From positions 62,001 through 126,000 of the forward strand of contig JAFDWF010000073.1 of NCBI GenBank assembly GCA_018268575.1: a stretch of DNA of 64,000 bases, given 5' to 3'. The notes under the pieces were generated by a model, which was given only the letters and a program-made list of their open reading frames with translations, did not search any database and was not told the DNA's origin. This DNA comes from Actinomycetota bacterium. Its GTDB lineage: Bacteria; Actinomycetota; Thermoleophilia; Solirubrobacterales; 70-9. The position numbers and the translations under genes were made by a program. Shown one piece after another: positions 14,312-22,556 of the stretch (positions are counted from its first letter, which is position 1; each line of letters starts with the position of its first letter).

Positions 14312-15085
14312 TCAGCGCCGGTAGAGCATTCGCCCGCCGAGCAGTTCGGTCACGGTGACGAGGCGGAAGCCGCGCGCCTCGAGCCCTTCGACGATCCCCG
14401 GCAGCGCCGCCACCGTCTGGGGATGGTGGCCGCCGTCGTGGAGGAGGACGATCGAGCCCGGCCTCGCCCGCCGCACCACGCGGGCGCGGATCGCCCCCAC
14501 GCCGGGGTGCGCGTCGTCTTCGGAGTCGAGCGTCCAGAAGACGGTCTGCAGCCCGTTCGCCAGCGCCGCCTCCTTGACGCGGCGGTCGAGTTCGCCGTAG
14601 GGCGGGCGGAAGAGGCAGGGCTCGAAGCCGGTCGCGGCGCGGATCGCTTCGTTCGTCGAGCGCAGCTCCGCCGGGCCGGGGTCGACCGGATGGTGGAAGG
14701 AGTGGTTGCCGATCTCCTCGCCGGCGGCGAGGATCTGGCGCATCAGCGCTTCGCGGCCGCGCACGTGCCGGCCCTCCTCGAAGAAGGTGGCGCGGGCGCC
14801 GAGGCGGACCAGCGTTTCGAGGATCGCCGGGGTCTGCGTGCGGCTCGGCCCGTCGTCGAAGCTCAGCGCCACCTCGTCGCCGCCGCGCGGCCCGCGCCGC
14901 GCGATCTGCGCCGGCACCGAGGTGCAGCCGAACGGTTCGGCTTCGCTCGCGCCGACCACGGTGCCGCCGTCGAAGCCGCCGCGCGCGCTCGCCGCGCCGA
15001 TGAGTGCGAGGGCGCCGAGCGCAAGCGCGAGGCTGACCAGCACCGTCGCGCCGCGCGCTCGCGCGCCGCGGGCGAGGGCCGGCAT
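14312..15085 (-). CDS. Polysaccharide deacetylase (NodB homology), exported
   Basis: 257 residues. The N-terminal signal peptide or anchor is ATVLVSLALALGALALIG. The NodB domain follows: motif 1 EVALSFDDGPS (D77, D78), motif 2 NHSFHHP (H128, H132 bind metal), motif 3 RPPYGELD, and later TVFWTLDSEDD and IVLLHDGG. These enzymes remove N-acetyl groups from peptidoglycan or other amino-sugar polymers outside the membrane. Its stop codon coincides with the end of the MITE-like element, and its start abuts the MOSC gene without a gap. Confidence 0.87.
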   Translation of the reverse strand: MPALARGARARGATVLVSLALALGALALIGAASARGGFDGGTVVGASEAEPFGCTSVPAQIARRGPRGGDEVALSFDDGPSRTQTPAILETLVRLGARATFFEEGRHVRGREALMRQILAAGEEIGNHSFHHPVDPGPAELRSTNEAIRAATGFEPCLFRPPYGELDRRVKEAALANGLQTVFWTLDSEDDAHPGVGAIRARVVRRARPGSIVLLHDGGHHPQTVAALPGIVEGLEARGFRLVTVTELLGGRMLYRR

Positions 15086-15736
15086 CTACACGAGCTCCGC
15101 CATCTGCTCGCGCAGCGAGTCGATCAGCTGCGGCGCCTCGCGCGCTCGCGCGATCAGGCCGTGGTCGACCAGCATCGCTTCGCTGACCAGCCGCACACTG
15201 ACGCCGTGGTCGGGGCGCCCGTCGAGGTCGACCTTGATCGCGTCGCCGGCGCCGAGCTCGCCCTCGGCGACGATCTTCAGGTAGGCGCCCGGCCGCGAGG
15301 CCCGGGCAAAGCGCTTCACGAACGTCGGATCGCCCATCCGCAGGCCGAGCTTGAAGCAGGGCAGCCGCGGCTGGACCACCTCGAGCACGGTCGTCCCCAC
15401 CCGCCAGCGCTCGCCCAGCACCGCGCCGGAGACGTCGACCCCCTCGGTGGTCAGGTTCTCGCCGAAGGCGCCGGCGCCGAGCTCACGCCCGAGCTCCTCC
15501 TCCCAGGTCCGCACCTCCTCGAGCGCGTAGGCGTAGACCGCCTTGTCGGGACCGCCGTGGACGCTGCGGTCGGCCTGTCGATCCCCCTCCAGGTTGATCC
15601 CGCGCACCTTCACCCGCCCCTCGACCGGGTGCTTCCAGATCGCCGTCTCGACCTCTCGCTGCCCGGTGTCGACCAGCTTCGGCAGGCCGACGTTGACGCT
15701 GATCAGACGGCCTGGGGGTGGACCGAGGGCGTCCAT
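15086..15736 (-). CDS. MOSC-domain protein (YiiM-like)
   Basis: 216 residues. The MOSC core is seen in VRGINLEGDRQADRSVHGGP DKA (about 44-67), FGENLTTEGVDVSG, VLEVVQPRLPCFKLG (conserved Cys) and GAYLKIVAEGELGAGD. YiiM-like proteins use a molybdenum cofactor to reduce N-hydroxylated compounds such as 6-N-hydroxylaminopurine. The C-terminal helical tail (LIARAREAPQLIDSLREQM) is as in YiiM. It is encoded directly upstream of the deacetylase. Confidence 0.85.
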   Translation of the reverse strand: MDALGPPPGRLISVNVGLPKLVDTGQREVETAIWKHPVEGRVKVRGINLEGDRQADRSVHGGPDKAVYAYALEEVRTWEEELGRELGAGAFGENLTTEGVDVSGAVLGERWRVGTTVLEVVQPRLPCFKLGLRMGDPTFVKRFARASRPGAYLKIVAEGELGAGDAIKVDLDGRPDHGVSVRLVSEAMLVDHGLIARAREAPQLIDSLREQMAELV

Positions 15737-15819
15737 CCCGGCAATGATCGCACCCCGCCCGCGCGGATCCGGCCGGTGCCGGCTGCAACGCCCGGCGCGA
15801 ACCGGACATATATGGGTGG

Positions 15820-16371
15820 ATGGCCCCCGGTCAGGTCGAGATGGACGCGCTCGGGCAGGAGCTCGCCCAGGTCCGCTTCACCAAGCTCTACCGCGAGCAG
15901 GGACGGGCGATCCTCGAGTACTCGCTGCGGCGGGTGGAGGATCCCGAGGACGCCGCCGACGTGGTCGCGGAGACCTTCCTGGTCGCCTGGCGACGGCTCG
16001 GCGAGGTGCCGATCGGCGACGGCGCGCGGCTCTGGCTCTACGGGGTGGCGCGGCTGGTGCTCGCCAACCTGGCGCGAGCGGAGCGGCGGCGGACGCGGCT
16101 CGGACGGCGGCTGGCGGAGACGCTGCGGACCGAGCTGACCGCGCAGCCGGCGCCGCAAGGTGAGGCGGCGGAGGTGCTGCGGGCGATCGGCCTGCTCGGT
16201 GAGGAGGACCGCGAGCTGCTCCTGCTCGTCACCTGGGAGGAGCTCTCGCCGAGCCAGGCGGCGCGGGTGCTGGGGATCTCGGCGCTGGCGGCGCGGAGCC
16301 GACTGCATCGCGCCCGGCGGCGGTTGCGCCAGGCGCTGGAGGAACGCGAGACGGAAGGGGGTGAGAGATGA
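15820..16371 (+). CDS. ECF-type RNA polymerase sigma factor
   Basis: 183 residues. Region 2 is FTKLYREQGRAILEYSLRRV and EDPEDAADVVAETFLVAWRR. Region 4 is LLLLVTWEELSPSQAARVLG then ISALAARSRLHRARRRLRQA, an HTH. The spacing is that of extracytoplasmic-function sigma factors. The start could also be the ATG at 15841. The stop overlaps the start of the next gene by four bases (ATGA). That gene has one membrane helix, so it is the likely cognate anti-sigma or signal partner. Confidence 0.9.
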   Translation: MAPGQVEMDALGQELAQVRFTKLYREQGRAILEYSLRRVEDPEDAADVVAETFLVAWRRLGEVPIGDGARLWLYGVARLVLANLARAERRRTRLGRRLAETLRTELTAQPAPQGEAAEVLRAIGLLGEEDRELLLLVTWEELSPSQAARVLGISALAARSRLHRARRRLRQALEERETEGGER

Positions 16372-17642
16372 ACGCGCGCGAAATGCGGAGGGCGCTCGCC
16401 GCGGCCGATCCGGTCGGGCGCGAGCGGCTCGACGGGCTCGACTTCGAGGCGATGGAAGCCGACCTGCTCGCCGATGTCGACGGCGAGCGGGAGGCGCTCG
16501 AGGTCGAGCCCGCCCGCACCCGTCTGGTCGGGCGCAGCCGCTTGGCGCTCGGCATCGGGGTCGCCTCGGTCGCCGCCCTCGTCGTCGTCTTCCTGATCCT
16601 CGGCGGCGGCTCGGGCGAGCCGACGAAGGCCTACAACGCCGACCTGGTCCGCTTCGCCGAATCGACGCCGCTGCTGCTGCTCGAAGGGCCGGGCTGGCGG
16701 GTCCAGGACGTCACCGAGTCGAGGTCGCGCGAGGGCACCGAAGGGCAGATGGAATTCGTCACCGGCAAGCCGATCCCCTACGAAACCCTGCAGATCACCG
16801 GCAACGAGGCAGAAGGCGAGCGGGTCGAAGGCCTGGCCCCGGCCGCGGTGCGCCAGCGCCGGGTGGAACTGCGTTGGCGCCCGGAAGCCGCGGAAAGCCT
16901 CGCCGAAGTGATCGCCAACCGGCGCGAATACATCCACCCGCACGGGAAGCACTTCGTCCGCCTGCCGGTCCTCGACACGACCGCCTTCGTCGACACCCGC
17001 CCCGAAGTCTTCGTCAACCAGGGCGGCCCGGGGGACCGCGAAATGCTCGCCCTCTGGAGCGAAGCCGGCTACGTGCTCGAAATGCACGCCGCGGTGGCCG
17101 ACCTGGCGGGCATGGAGGAACGGCTGGACTGGCTGACCAAGGTGGACTCGACCACCTGGCTCGACGCGATGCCGGCGAAGGTGGTCAAGGCCGCCGACCA
17201 CCGAGCCGCGGTCGCCGGAATGCTGCGGGGGATCCCGCTGCCGAGGACCTTCGCCCCCTCGCGCGTGCCCGACGAAGGGCTCACCACCAACCGCTACCAG
17301 GTGGGAGCTAACGTGGCCGGCACCGTCGCCTGCCTCTGGTTGCGACAGTGGGGCGAGGCGCAGCGGACCGGCGACACCGCCGCGGCGGCGGAAGCGGTGC
17401 GGGCGATGGCGACCGCGCGGCACTGGCCGATCCTGCGCGAGATGAGCCGCGACGGCGCCTACCCCCAAGTGCTCTGGGAAATCGCCGCGGCGATGCCGCA
17501 GGGCTACTTCGGATGGGACGGCCACCACCGCGACCTGCTCGCCCACGCCGAAGGCCTCGGCTGCGCCCGCTTCGGCCTCCCCCTGGTCCCGGCGAAGATG
17601 AAGCACCAGCGCGAACGCGGCGTCCCGCCGCCGCCGGACTAG
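16368..17642 (+). CDS. Membrane-anchored partner of the ECF sigma factor (CU044_5270-like)
   Basis: 424 residues. The N-terminal 60 residues are cytoplasmic and acidic/helical (MRRALAAADPVGRERLDGLD). One transmembrane helix follows (ALGIGVASVAALVVVFLILG, about 63-82). A large extracytoplasmic domain contains WRVQDVTESRS, MEFVTGKPIPYETLQI and VELRWRPEA, followed by a C-terminal helical part (YQVGANVAGTVACLWLRQWG). The arrangement matches the CU044_5270 family found next to ECF sigma factors in actinobacteria. An anti-sigma role is inferred from position and topology. Confidence 0.7.
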   Translation: MNAREMRRALAAADPVGRERLDGLDFEAMEADLLADVDGEREALEVEPARTRLVGRSRLALGIGVASVAALVVVFLILGGGSGEPTKAYNADLVRFAESTPLLLLEGPGWRVQDVTESRSREGTEGQMEFVTGKPIPYETLQITGNEAEGERVEGLAPAAVRQRRVELRWRPEAAESLAEVIANRREYIHPHGKHFVRLPVLDTTAFVDTRPEVFVNQGGPGDREMLALWSEAGYVLEMHAAVADLAGMEERLDWLTKVDSTTWLDAMPAKVVKAADHRAAVAGMLRGIPLPRTFAPSRVPDEGLTTNRYQVGANVAGTVACLWLRQWGEAQRTGDTAAAAEAVRAMATARHWPILREMSRDGAYPQVLWEIAAAMPQGYFGWDGHHRDLLAHAEGLGCARFGLPLVPAKMKHQRERGVPPPPD

Positions 17643-17661
17643 CGCCGAGCGTCGAGCCGGC

Positions 17662-18387
17662 TCACGTCGCGTCGTGGAAGATGATCCCGAGCGCGGTCCG
17701 CGAGCCCCGCGTCAGCGTGCTCACCCCGTGGCGCATGCCGGCCCGGTGCCAACCCCGCTTGCCAGCCCCGGGACGGTGGTGGGTGGGGAAGATGACGAAC
17801 GCGCCCTGGGCCGGGCTCAGCACGTGGGCGCGGCTCTGCGCCCGCGGCCGCTGTTCCAGCAGGACGAACTCGCCGCCCTCGAAGTCGACCCCGGGGCAGG
17901 AGAGGATCGTCAGCACCTGGAAGGGGAAGAAGACCTCGCCGTAGAGGTCCTGGTGCAGGGCGTTCCAGTCGCCCTCGCCGTAGCGGAGGATCAGCGGCGT
18001 CGGCCGCTCCTGGCCCGCGGCCGTGCAGCGCGCCAGCAGTTCGGCATGGTCGGCCGGATAGTGCTCCTCCTCCCCCAGCCGCTCCGCCCACTCGTTCGCC
18101 ACCGGCGCCAGGTGGGAGTAGAAGGCGGAGCGCAGCTCCCCGATCGGGGTCGGCAGCGGGTGGTCGAAGTAGCGGTAGCGGCCATCGCCGAAGCGGTGGC
18201 GCGCCATCTCGACGGTCGAGCGGAAGCGGCCGTCGTCGAAAAGCGCCGCCAGCTCGGCGCACTCGCCCTCGCCGAGCACCGGCTCGGTGACGGCGAAGCC
18301 GCGCTCGTCCAGCCGCGCGCCGAGGGCGTCCCAGTCGAGCGCGTCGACTCGATCCGGCAGGGTGGTCGCGGTCAGGGTTCTGCTCAT
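17662..18387 (-). CDS. 2OG-Fe(II) oxygenase (PF09859-type)
   Basis: 241 residues. The iron ligands are visible as H145 and D147 in NALHQDLYGE and H220 in RHGVS; the 2-oxoglutarate arginine is R230 in RGSRTALGIIFHDA. Family-specific stretches are FPFQVLTILSCPGVDFEGGE and FVLLEQRPRAQSR. These dioxygenases couple 2-oxoglutarate decarboxylation to oxidation of a substrate that is unknown for this family. The gene stands alone, facing the sigma/anti-sigma pair, with 19 bases between stops. Confidence 0.87.
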   Translation of the reverse strand: MSRTLTATTLPDRVDALDWDALGARLDERGFAVTEPVLGEGECAELAALFDDGRFRSTVEMARHRFGDGRYRYFDHPLPTPIGELRSAFYSHLAPVANEWAERLGEEEHYPADHAELLARCTAAGQERPTPLILRYGEGDWNALHQDLYGEVFFPFQVLTILSCPGVDFEGGEFVLLEQRPRAQSRAHVLSPAQGAFVIFPTHHRPGAGKRGWHRAGMRHGVSTLTRGSRTALGIIFHDAT

Positions 18388-18755
18388 CTTCGTCCTCTCC
18401 GTCTGCAGTGGGGTCCGAGAGGAAAACGCCCGAGGGTGGGGGAACGTGAGATCGGATGGAGGCTGAGCAGGAGACGCCGGCTGGCGCCTCGCGGCCGGGA
18501 GTCACAGAGAGGGGCGGGTCAAGGACGGAGGCGTAAGGGTCGGCGCGCGCCGGGTCACGCCGACGCCCCGCACGGAAAACGTGTCGCCCCGTCCCTCGCC
18601 TTCCCCTCCGGGCCGCCGCGGATGCCGGGCCGACCTCAGCCAGCCCGGGTCGGACCGACGTCCGCGGCAGTCGCGATGCGTTCGCACTTATCTCCGCATG
18701 GCGACCAGAACTGCGAACGCGCGGGAGGGGCTCCGGGCGGCGGCCGGGGGTCAGA
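18388..18755. other. Intergenic stretch without a gene
   Basis: 368 bases upstream of the oxygenase gene and downstream of the ferredoxin gene. Apart from the GTTCGCA palindrome at 18678 I see only GC-rich sequence with no credible frame. The oxygenase promoter must lie at its left end. It also marks the change from backbone-like genes to the long catabolic run. Confidence 0.6.
18678..18720. repeat. GTTCGCA-family palindrome, copy 4
   Basis: GCGTTCGCA (18678-18686) and TGCGAACGC (18712-18720) form perfect 9-bp outer arms. The inner part (CTTATCTCCGCATGGCGACCAGAAC) pairs poorly, so this copy is the most decayed. It lies 36 bases beyond the ferredoxin stop. Confidence 0.6.
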
Positions 18756-19052
18756 TCACCTGGGCGCCAACGGATGGGTCTCGAGGTAGTCCCCGAGGAC
18801 GTCGTCGACGCGCTCCAGGCCTTCTTTGAACGTCGCGTTGATCGCGAGGAACCCGCTCAGCTCCTCGGGCACCTCCTCGTCGACGTAGATCGCATCCACG
18901 GGGCACTCGGGCAGGCAGGCGCCACAGTCGATGCACTCCTCCGGGTCGATCACGTGCATGCGGCCGGCGATGTGGATGCAGTCGACCGGACAGACGGCCC
19001 GGCACGAGTCGTCGTTCACGTCGATGCAGGCCTCGGTGATGACGTAGGTCAT
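18756..19052 (-). CDS. fdxA: 7Fe ferredoxin (FdxA-like)
   Basis: 98 residues. The [3Fe-4S] motif C9-x7-C17-x3-C21-P (ACIDVNDDSCRAVCP) with C25 nearby and the [4Fe-4S] motif C40-x2-C43-x2-C46-x3-C50-P (CIDCGACLPECP) give the classic actinobacterial seven-iron ferredoxin, with its usual C-terminal tail. It is the last gene of the long run; its ATG overlaps the dehydrogenase stop by four bases. It may feed electrons to the Rieske oxygenase encoded upstream. That pairing is inferred from position, and no reductase gene is seen in the window. Confidence 0.92.
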   Translation of the reverse strand: MTYVITEACIDVNDDSCRAVCPVDCIHIAGRMHVIDPEECIDCGACLPECPVDAIYVDEEVPEELSGFLAINATFKEGLERVDDVLGDYLETHPLAPR

Positions 19053-20146
19053 GCGAACACCAGCACCGGCTTGATCGCCGTTCCGTCGAGGGACGCCGCC
19101 GCGGCTTCGTCGATCTGCTCGAACGGGTACGTCGTCACCAGTCGGTCGATCGGGAGGCGGCCCGACTCCACCAAGGCGACGAGGGTCGGCACGAAGACGT
19201 CGGCGATGCTGTCGCCCATGATCGTGCCGCGGACGCCACGGCCGCGCAGCACGGTCGTCATGTCGAGGGTGAACTCGGCGCCATAGGCAGCGGCGCCGAC
19301 GAGCACGCACTCGCCGGTCTCGCGCAGGCAGTCGACCGCCTGGCGCAGCACCTCAGGCCGACCCGCGACCTCCAGCGAGTACTGGGCGCCACCCCCCGTG
19401 GCCGCCTGGATCGCGACCACCGGGTCCTCCGCGGACGCATCGACGACGTCGGTGGCGCCGAGGGACCGGGCCAGCTCGAGGCGGGAGGGGACGACGTCGA
19501 CGACGACGATCGGCGAGCAGCCGGCGACCACGGCCATCGCCAAGGCGCTCAACCCCACCGCCCCGGCGCCGAAGATCGCCAGCGCGGCCCCGACCCGCGG
19601 CCGCAGCGCGTTGGCAACCGCTCCCGCCCCCGTCTGCACGCCGCAGGCAAGCGGCGCCAGCAGCTCCGGCGGCAGCGCGGACGTGAGCTTGACCACCGTG
19701 CGCTCGTCGGCGACCGCGTGGCGGGCGAACGACGACTGGCCCATGAAGTTGCCGTGCACCGGCCGACCGTCCTGCGAGATCGGGCTGGTGCCGTCCTCGC
19801 GCGCGCCGCCGAAGTTGACCTGGAACATCTGGTCGCAGTAGGGCTCGGCGGCGCTGCGACAGTTCTGGCAGTGGCCACAGGACCAGTAGGAGAGCAGCAC
19901 GCGATCGCCGGGCGCGACCTTGCGCACCGCCGCGCCGACCTCCTCGACGATCCCGACGCCCTCGTGCCCGCAGACCAACGGCAGCGGGCAGGGGTAATCG
20001 CCGTCCCGCGCGATCAGGTCGGTGTGGCAGATCCCGACCGCCTCCATCCGCACCAGCACCTCGGAGGCGCGCGGCGCCTCGAGCTCGATCGGCTCGATCG
20101 AGAACGGCGCGCCCGCCTCGTGCACGATCGCCGCTTCGCTCCTCAT
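19049..20146 (-). CDS. Zinc-dependent NAD(P) alcohol dehydrogenase (aryl-alcohol type)
   Basis: 365 residues, medium-chain dehydrogenase. The catalytic zinc site is C40 (VGICHTD) and H61-E62 (CGHEGVG). The structural zinc cysteines are C90, C93, C96 and C104 (CGHCQNCRSAAEPYC). The Rossmann motif is AIFGAGAVGLSAL. The NFGG...GRPVHGNFMGQSSFA stretch is typical of aryl/benzyl-alcohol and related class III-like dehydrogenases. It presumably oxidises an alcohol released by earlier steps of the operon. Both ends overlap the neighbours by four bases. Confidence 0.88.
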   Translation of the reverse strand: MRSEAAIVHEAGAPFSIEPIELEAPRASEVLVRMEAVGICHTDLIARDGDYPCPLPLVCGHEGVGIVEEVGAAVRKVAPGDRVLLSYWSCGHCQNCRSAAEPYCDQMFQVNFGGAREDGTSPISQDGRPVHGNFMGQSSFARHAVADERTVVKLTSALPPELLAPLACGVQTGAGAVANALRPRVGAALAIFGAGAVGLSALAMAVVAGCSPIVVVDVVPSRLELARSLGATDVVDASAEDPVVAIQAATGGGAQYSLEVAGRPEVLRQAVDCLRETGECVLVGAAAYGAEFTLDMTTVLRGRGVRGTIMGDSIADVFVPTLVALVESGRLPIDRLVTTYPFEQIDEAAAASLDGTAIKPVLVFA

Positions 20147-21429
20147 CCCAGCGCCTCCGGCACGATCGCGATCACGTCGCACATCACCTGGGCGCCCGCG
20201 ATCAGCGGCCGCGCGTCCATCCCGACCACGTTCCAGGCCGGCGGGCTCTGCGGGAACTCCCGCTTCAGGACCTCGTTGAACGCGTCGAGCTGCGCCATGT
20301 CGCGCAGGTGGGTCTGGATCTTCGCCACGTGGGCGAGCGAGCTCCCGGCCGCCGCGCAGACGCGACCGACGCGCTCGAGGATCAGCTCGGTCTCGAGCCG
20401 CCCCGGGGCGCCGAGCCAGGGGAACCCCGGCCGGGGCCGGGCCGCCGGTGCGAGCCCCTGGTCGTCGTGGGCCAGGCAGGTCGAGAGGAAGAGCAGCGGC
20501 CCGGCCTGCACCGCGTGCGGCTCGTGGAACAGCGGCTCCGGCACCCCGTCGGCGCTGATCGTCCGACGGGCGAGGCCCGCGGTCGGGTCGAGCGCGATCA
20601 CGTTGATCTCGATCCGGGCCGCCGGGATCGCGAAATCGTCGACCGTGAACAGCGACCGCGCCGGCGGGTTCTCCGGGAACCACTCGGCCCAGGCCTCGTC
20701 GAGCTGGGTGACGTCGATCGGGTCGCGCAGGAACACCTCGGCCTTGACCACGTCCTGCAGGGAGAGGCCGTCGGAGGCGAGGATCTCCTTGTACATGCCG
20801 AGGATGTAGTCGGTCTCCGAGCGGATCGGCGAACCCATCCACATCCACTCGGCGCTCGTCAGCGCCTCCGGCGCGAGCCCGGCGCGGTAGTCGGACGCCA
20901 TCCGGCCCGAGAGGAACGCGAAGGGCCCGCATCGCACGCCCATCGGCAGCCGGGCCGGCGAGGTCGGGACCGCGTCGCTGAAGATCCCGTGCCGGGCGCC
21001 GCGCACGCCGATCGCGTCGATCGCGTAGGTGGCCCCCTCGGCCGGATAGGCGGCGGTGCCGACCGCGGTGCTGGCGGGCTTGCTCTCCGGGGTCCCCGGA
21101 TAGAACTCGTCGCGGGCGGCGAAGTGGCCGTTGGCGACCGCGCGGTGGCCGTAGTAGTTGTCGACCCGGGCGAGCTCGTCGAGCGACATCCCGGCGGCCG
21201 CGACGACCGCGTCGAGGTTGGCGAAGACGCGCCGGACCTCGGCGCGGGTCGAGTCCCCCGCGTGCGGCAGCAGGGTCTCGGCCGGGCGCGCATCGATCCA
21301 GTCCGTCGCCAGCTGCCCGGAGACGAACAGGTAGTCGCCGTAGCGGATCGCGGGCGAGGCGTGCAGGGGCGAGCGCGGGCCGTCGGGCGTGACCGCGACG
21401 CGCTCCACCTTCGCTCCCTCAGGCGCCAT
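20143..21429 (-). CDS. Protein with three tandem RidA/YjgF domains
   Basis: 428 residues, about three times the length of a RidA monomer. Domain 1 (about 10-145) has GDYLFVSGQLATDW and FANLDAVVAAAGMSLDELAR. Domain 2 (about 160-290) has CGPFAFLSGRMASDY, ILASDGLSLQDVVKAEVFLR and RIEINVIAL. Domain 3 (about 305-428) has AGPLLFLSTCLAHD, VCAAAGSSLAHVAKIQTHLR and MCDVIAIVPEAL. RidA proteins form trimers and hydrolyse reactive enamines and imines such as 2-aminoacrylate. A covalent triple would make one pseudo-trimer. It overlaps the hydrolase gene by 11 bases. Confidence 0.85.
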   Translation of the reverse strand: MAPEGAKVERVAVTPDGPRSPLHASPAIRYGDYLFVSGQLATDWIDARPAETLLPHAGDSTRAEVRRVFANLDAVVAAAGMSLDELARVDNYYGHRAVANGHFAARDEFYPGTPESKPASTAVGTAAYPAEGATYAIDAIGVRGARHGIFSDAVPTSPARLPMGVRCGPFAFLSGRMASDYRAGLAPEALTSAEWMWMGSPIRSETDYILGMYKEILASDGLSLQDVVKAEVFLRDPIDVTQLDEAWAEWFPENPPARSLFTVDDFAIPAARIEINVIALDPTAGLARRTISADGVPEPLFHEPHAVQAGPLLFLSTCLAHDDQGLAPAARPRPGFPWLGAPGRLETELILERVGRVCAAAGSSLAHVAKIQTHLRDMAQLDAFNEVLKREFPQSPPAWNVVGMDARPLIAGAQVMCDVIAIVPEALG

Positions 21430-22552
21430 CGGGAGCGCTCCAGTCGAGCCGATCGAGGACCCAGTCGAAGATCAACTCGTTGGCCATGCTGAGGTCGTCC
21501 TGCTGACAGTGGGCAGAGCCCGGCGTGCCCGACGGGATCAGCATCAGCTCCTTCTCGCAGGTCAGCTCGTCGTAGGTGCGCTGGGCGTGGGAGACCGGCA
21601 CGCTGCGGTCGTCCTCGCCGTGGATCACGAGCGTCGGGCAACGCACCTGGTCGAGGATCCCGCGCAGGCTGAACGTCTTCATCACCTCACGCGCCTCGCC
21701 GATCGTCTCGGTGCCGAACAGCGAGGTCATGTGGTCGGCGAGCGGATGGTCGTCGGGGCGCTTCTCCCAGACCTCGGAGTAGTCGTAACAGGCGCCCCAG
21801 ATCACGGTGGCGGCGAAGCGGTGCTCGAAGGCGGCGGCGCGACCGGCGTAGTAGCCGCCGAGGCTCATCGAGCAGAGGACGAGCGCCTCCGTGTCGACGT
21901 CGGGCCGGGTGAGCGCGTAGTCGACCGCCGCGGTGACCGGGACCTCGTAGTCGTAGCGGCTCGGGATGCCGCCGATCCGCAGCGCCCCGCCCTGGCCGGG
22001 GCCGTCGACGATCAGGCAGCCGAGCCCGCGGTCGGTGATCCCGGGGGCGGTGAAGTAGAGCTCCTCGGCGGTGGAGTCGGCGCCGCCGAAGAAGACGACC
22101 GTGGGACGCTTCTCGCCGGGCTTCTGGCCGCGTCCGGGGACCCACCAGGCGGGCAGCGCCGTGCCTTCGAAGGGCACCTCGACCCGTTCGACGCCGTTGC
22201 CGGCCGCGCCCATCGCGGCGGTGAAGCAGTGGACGCTGCGGTCGTAGGAGGCGCGCCGGCGGGGATCGTCCGGCGCCAGCAGGAAGTCCGCCATCCGCCA
22301 GTACTCGCAGGCCCGCGAATACCGGGTCACGGCGCTGACCGTATGGCCGGCGGCGAGCGCCTCCCCCGCCTCGGCCTCGGTCGCGCCCGCGGTCGCCTTC
22401 CACTGCTCGTGCCAGCTCTCGCGGTCGCCCGCCTCGATCCGGCTGCAGACGTCGTAGATCTCGGAGAACTGGCCGCCGCCGAAGTGCGCCTGCGAGACCA
22501 CGCGGATGACGTTGAAGGACCAGATGTACTCGTCGAACAACTGCATGAACAT
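21419..22552 (-). CDS. Alpha/beta hydrolase (2,6-dihydroxypseudooxynicotine hydrolase-like)
   Basis: 377 residues. A long helical N-terminal lid domain (about 1-120, FDEYIWSFNVIRVVSQAHFG) precedes the alpha/beta core, an organisation seen in 2,6-dihydroxypseudooxynicotine hydrolase and FrsA-type enzymes. The nucleophile elbow is S-M-S230-L-G-G, with Ser replacing the first Gly of GxSxG. The acid is probably in HGEDDRSVPVSHA and the histidine in GSAHCQQDD. The oxyanion region is VVFFGGADSTAEE. Such enzymes cleave C-C bonds next to a ketone after ring hydroxylation. Confidence 0.78.
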   Translation of the reverse strand: MFMQLFDEYIWSFNVIRVVSQAHFGGGQFSEIYDVCSRIEAGDRESWHEQWKATAGATEAEAGEALAAGHTVSAVTRYSRACEYWRMADFLLAPDDPRRRASYDRSVHCFTAAMGAAGNGVERVEVPFEGTALPAWWVPGRGQKPGEKRPTVVFFGGADSTAEELYFTAPGITDRGLGCLIVDGPGQGGALRIGGIPSRYDYEVPVTAAVDYALTRPDVDTEALVLCSMSLGGYYAGRAAAFEHRFAATVIWGACYDYSEVWEKRPDDHPLADHMTSLFGTETIGEAREVMKTFSLRGILDQVRCPTLVIHGEDDRSVPVSHAQRTYDELTCEKELMLIPSGTPGSAHCQQDDLSMANELIFDWVLDRLDWSAPDGA

Positions 22553-22556
22553 AAGG

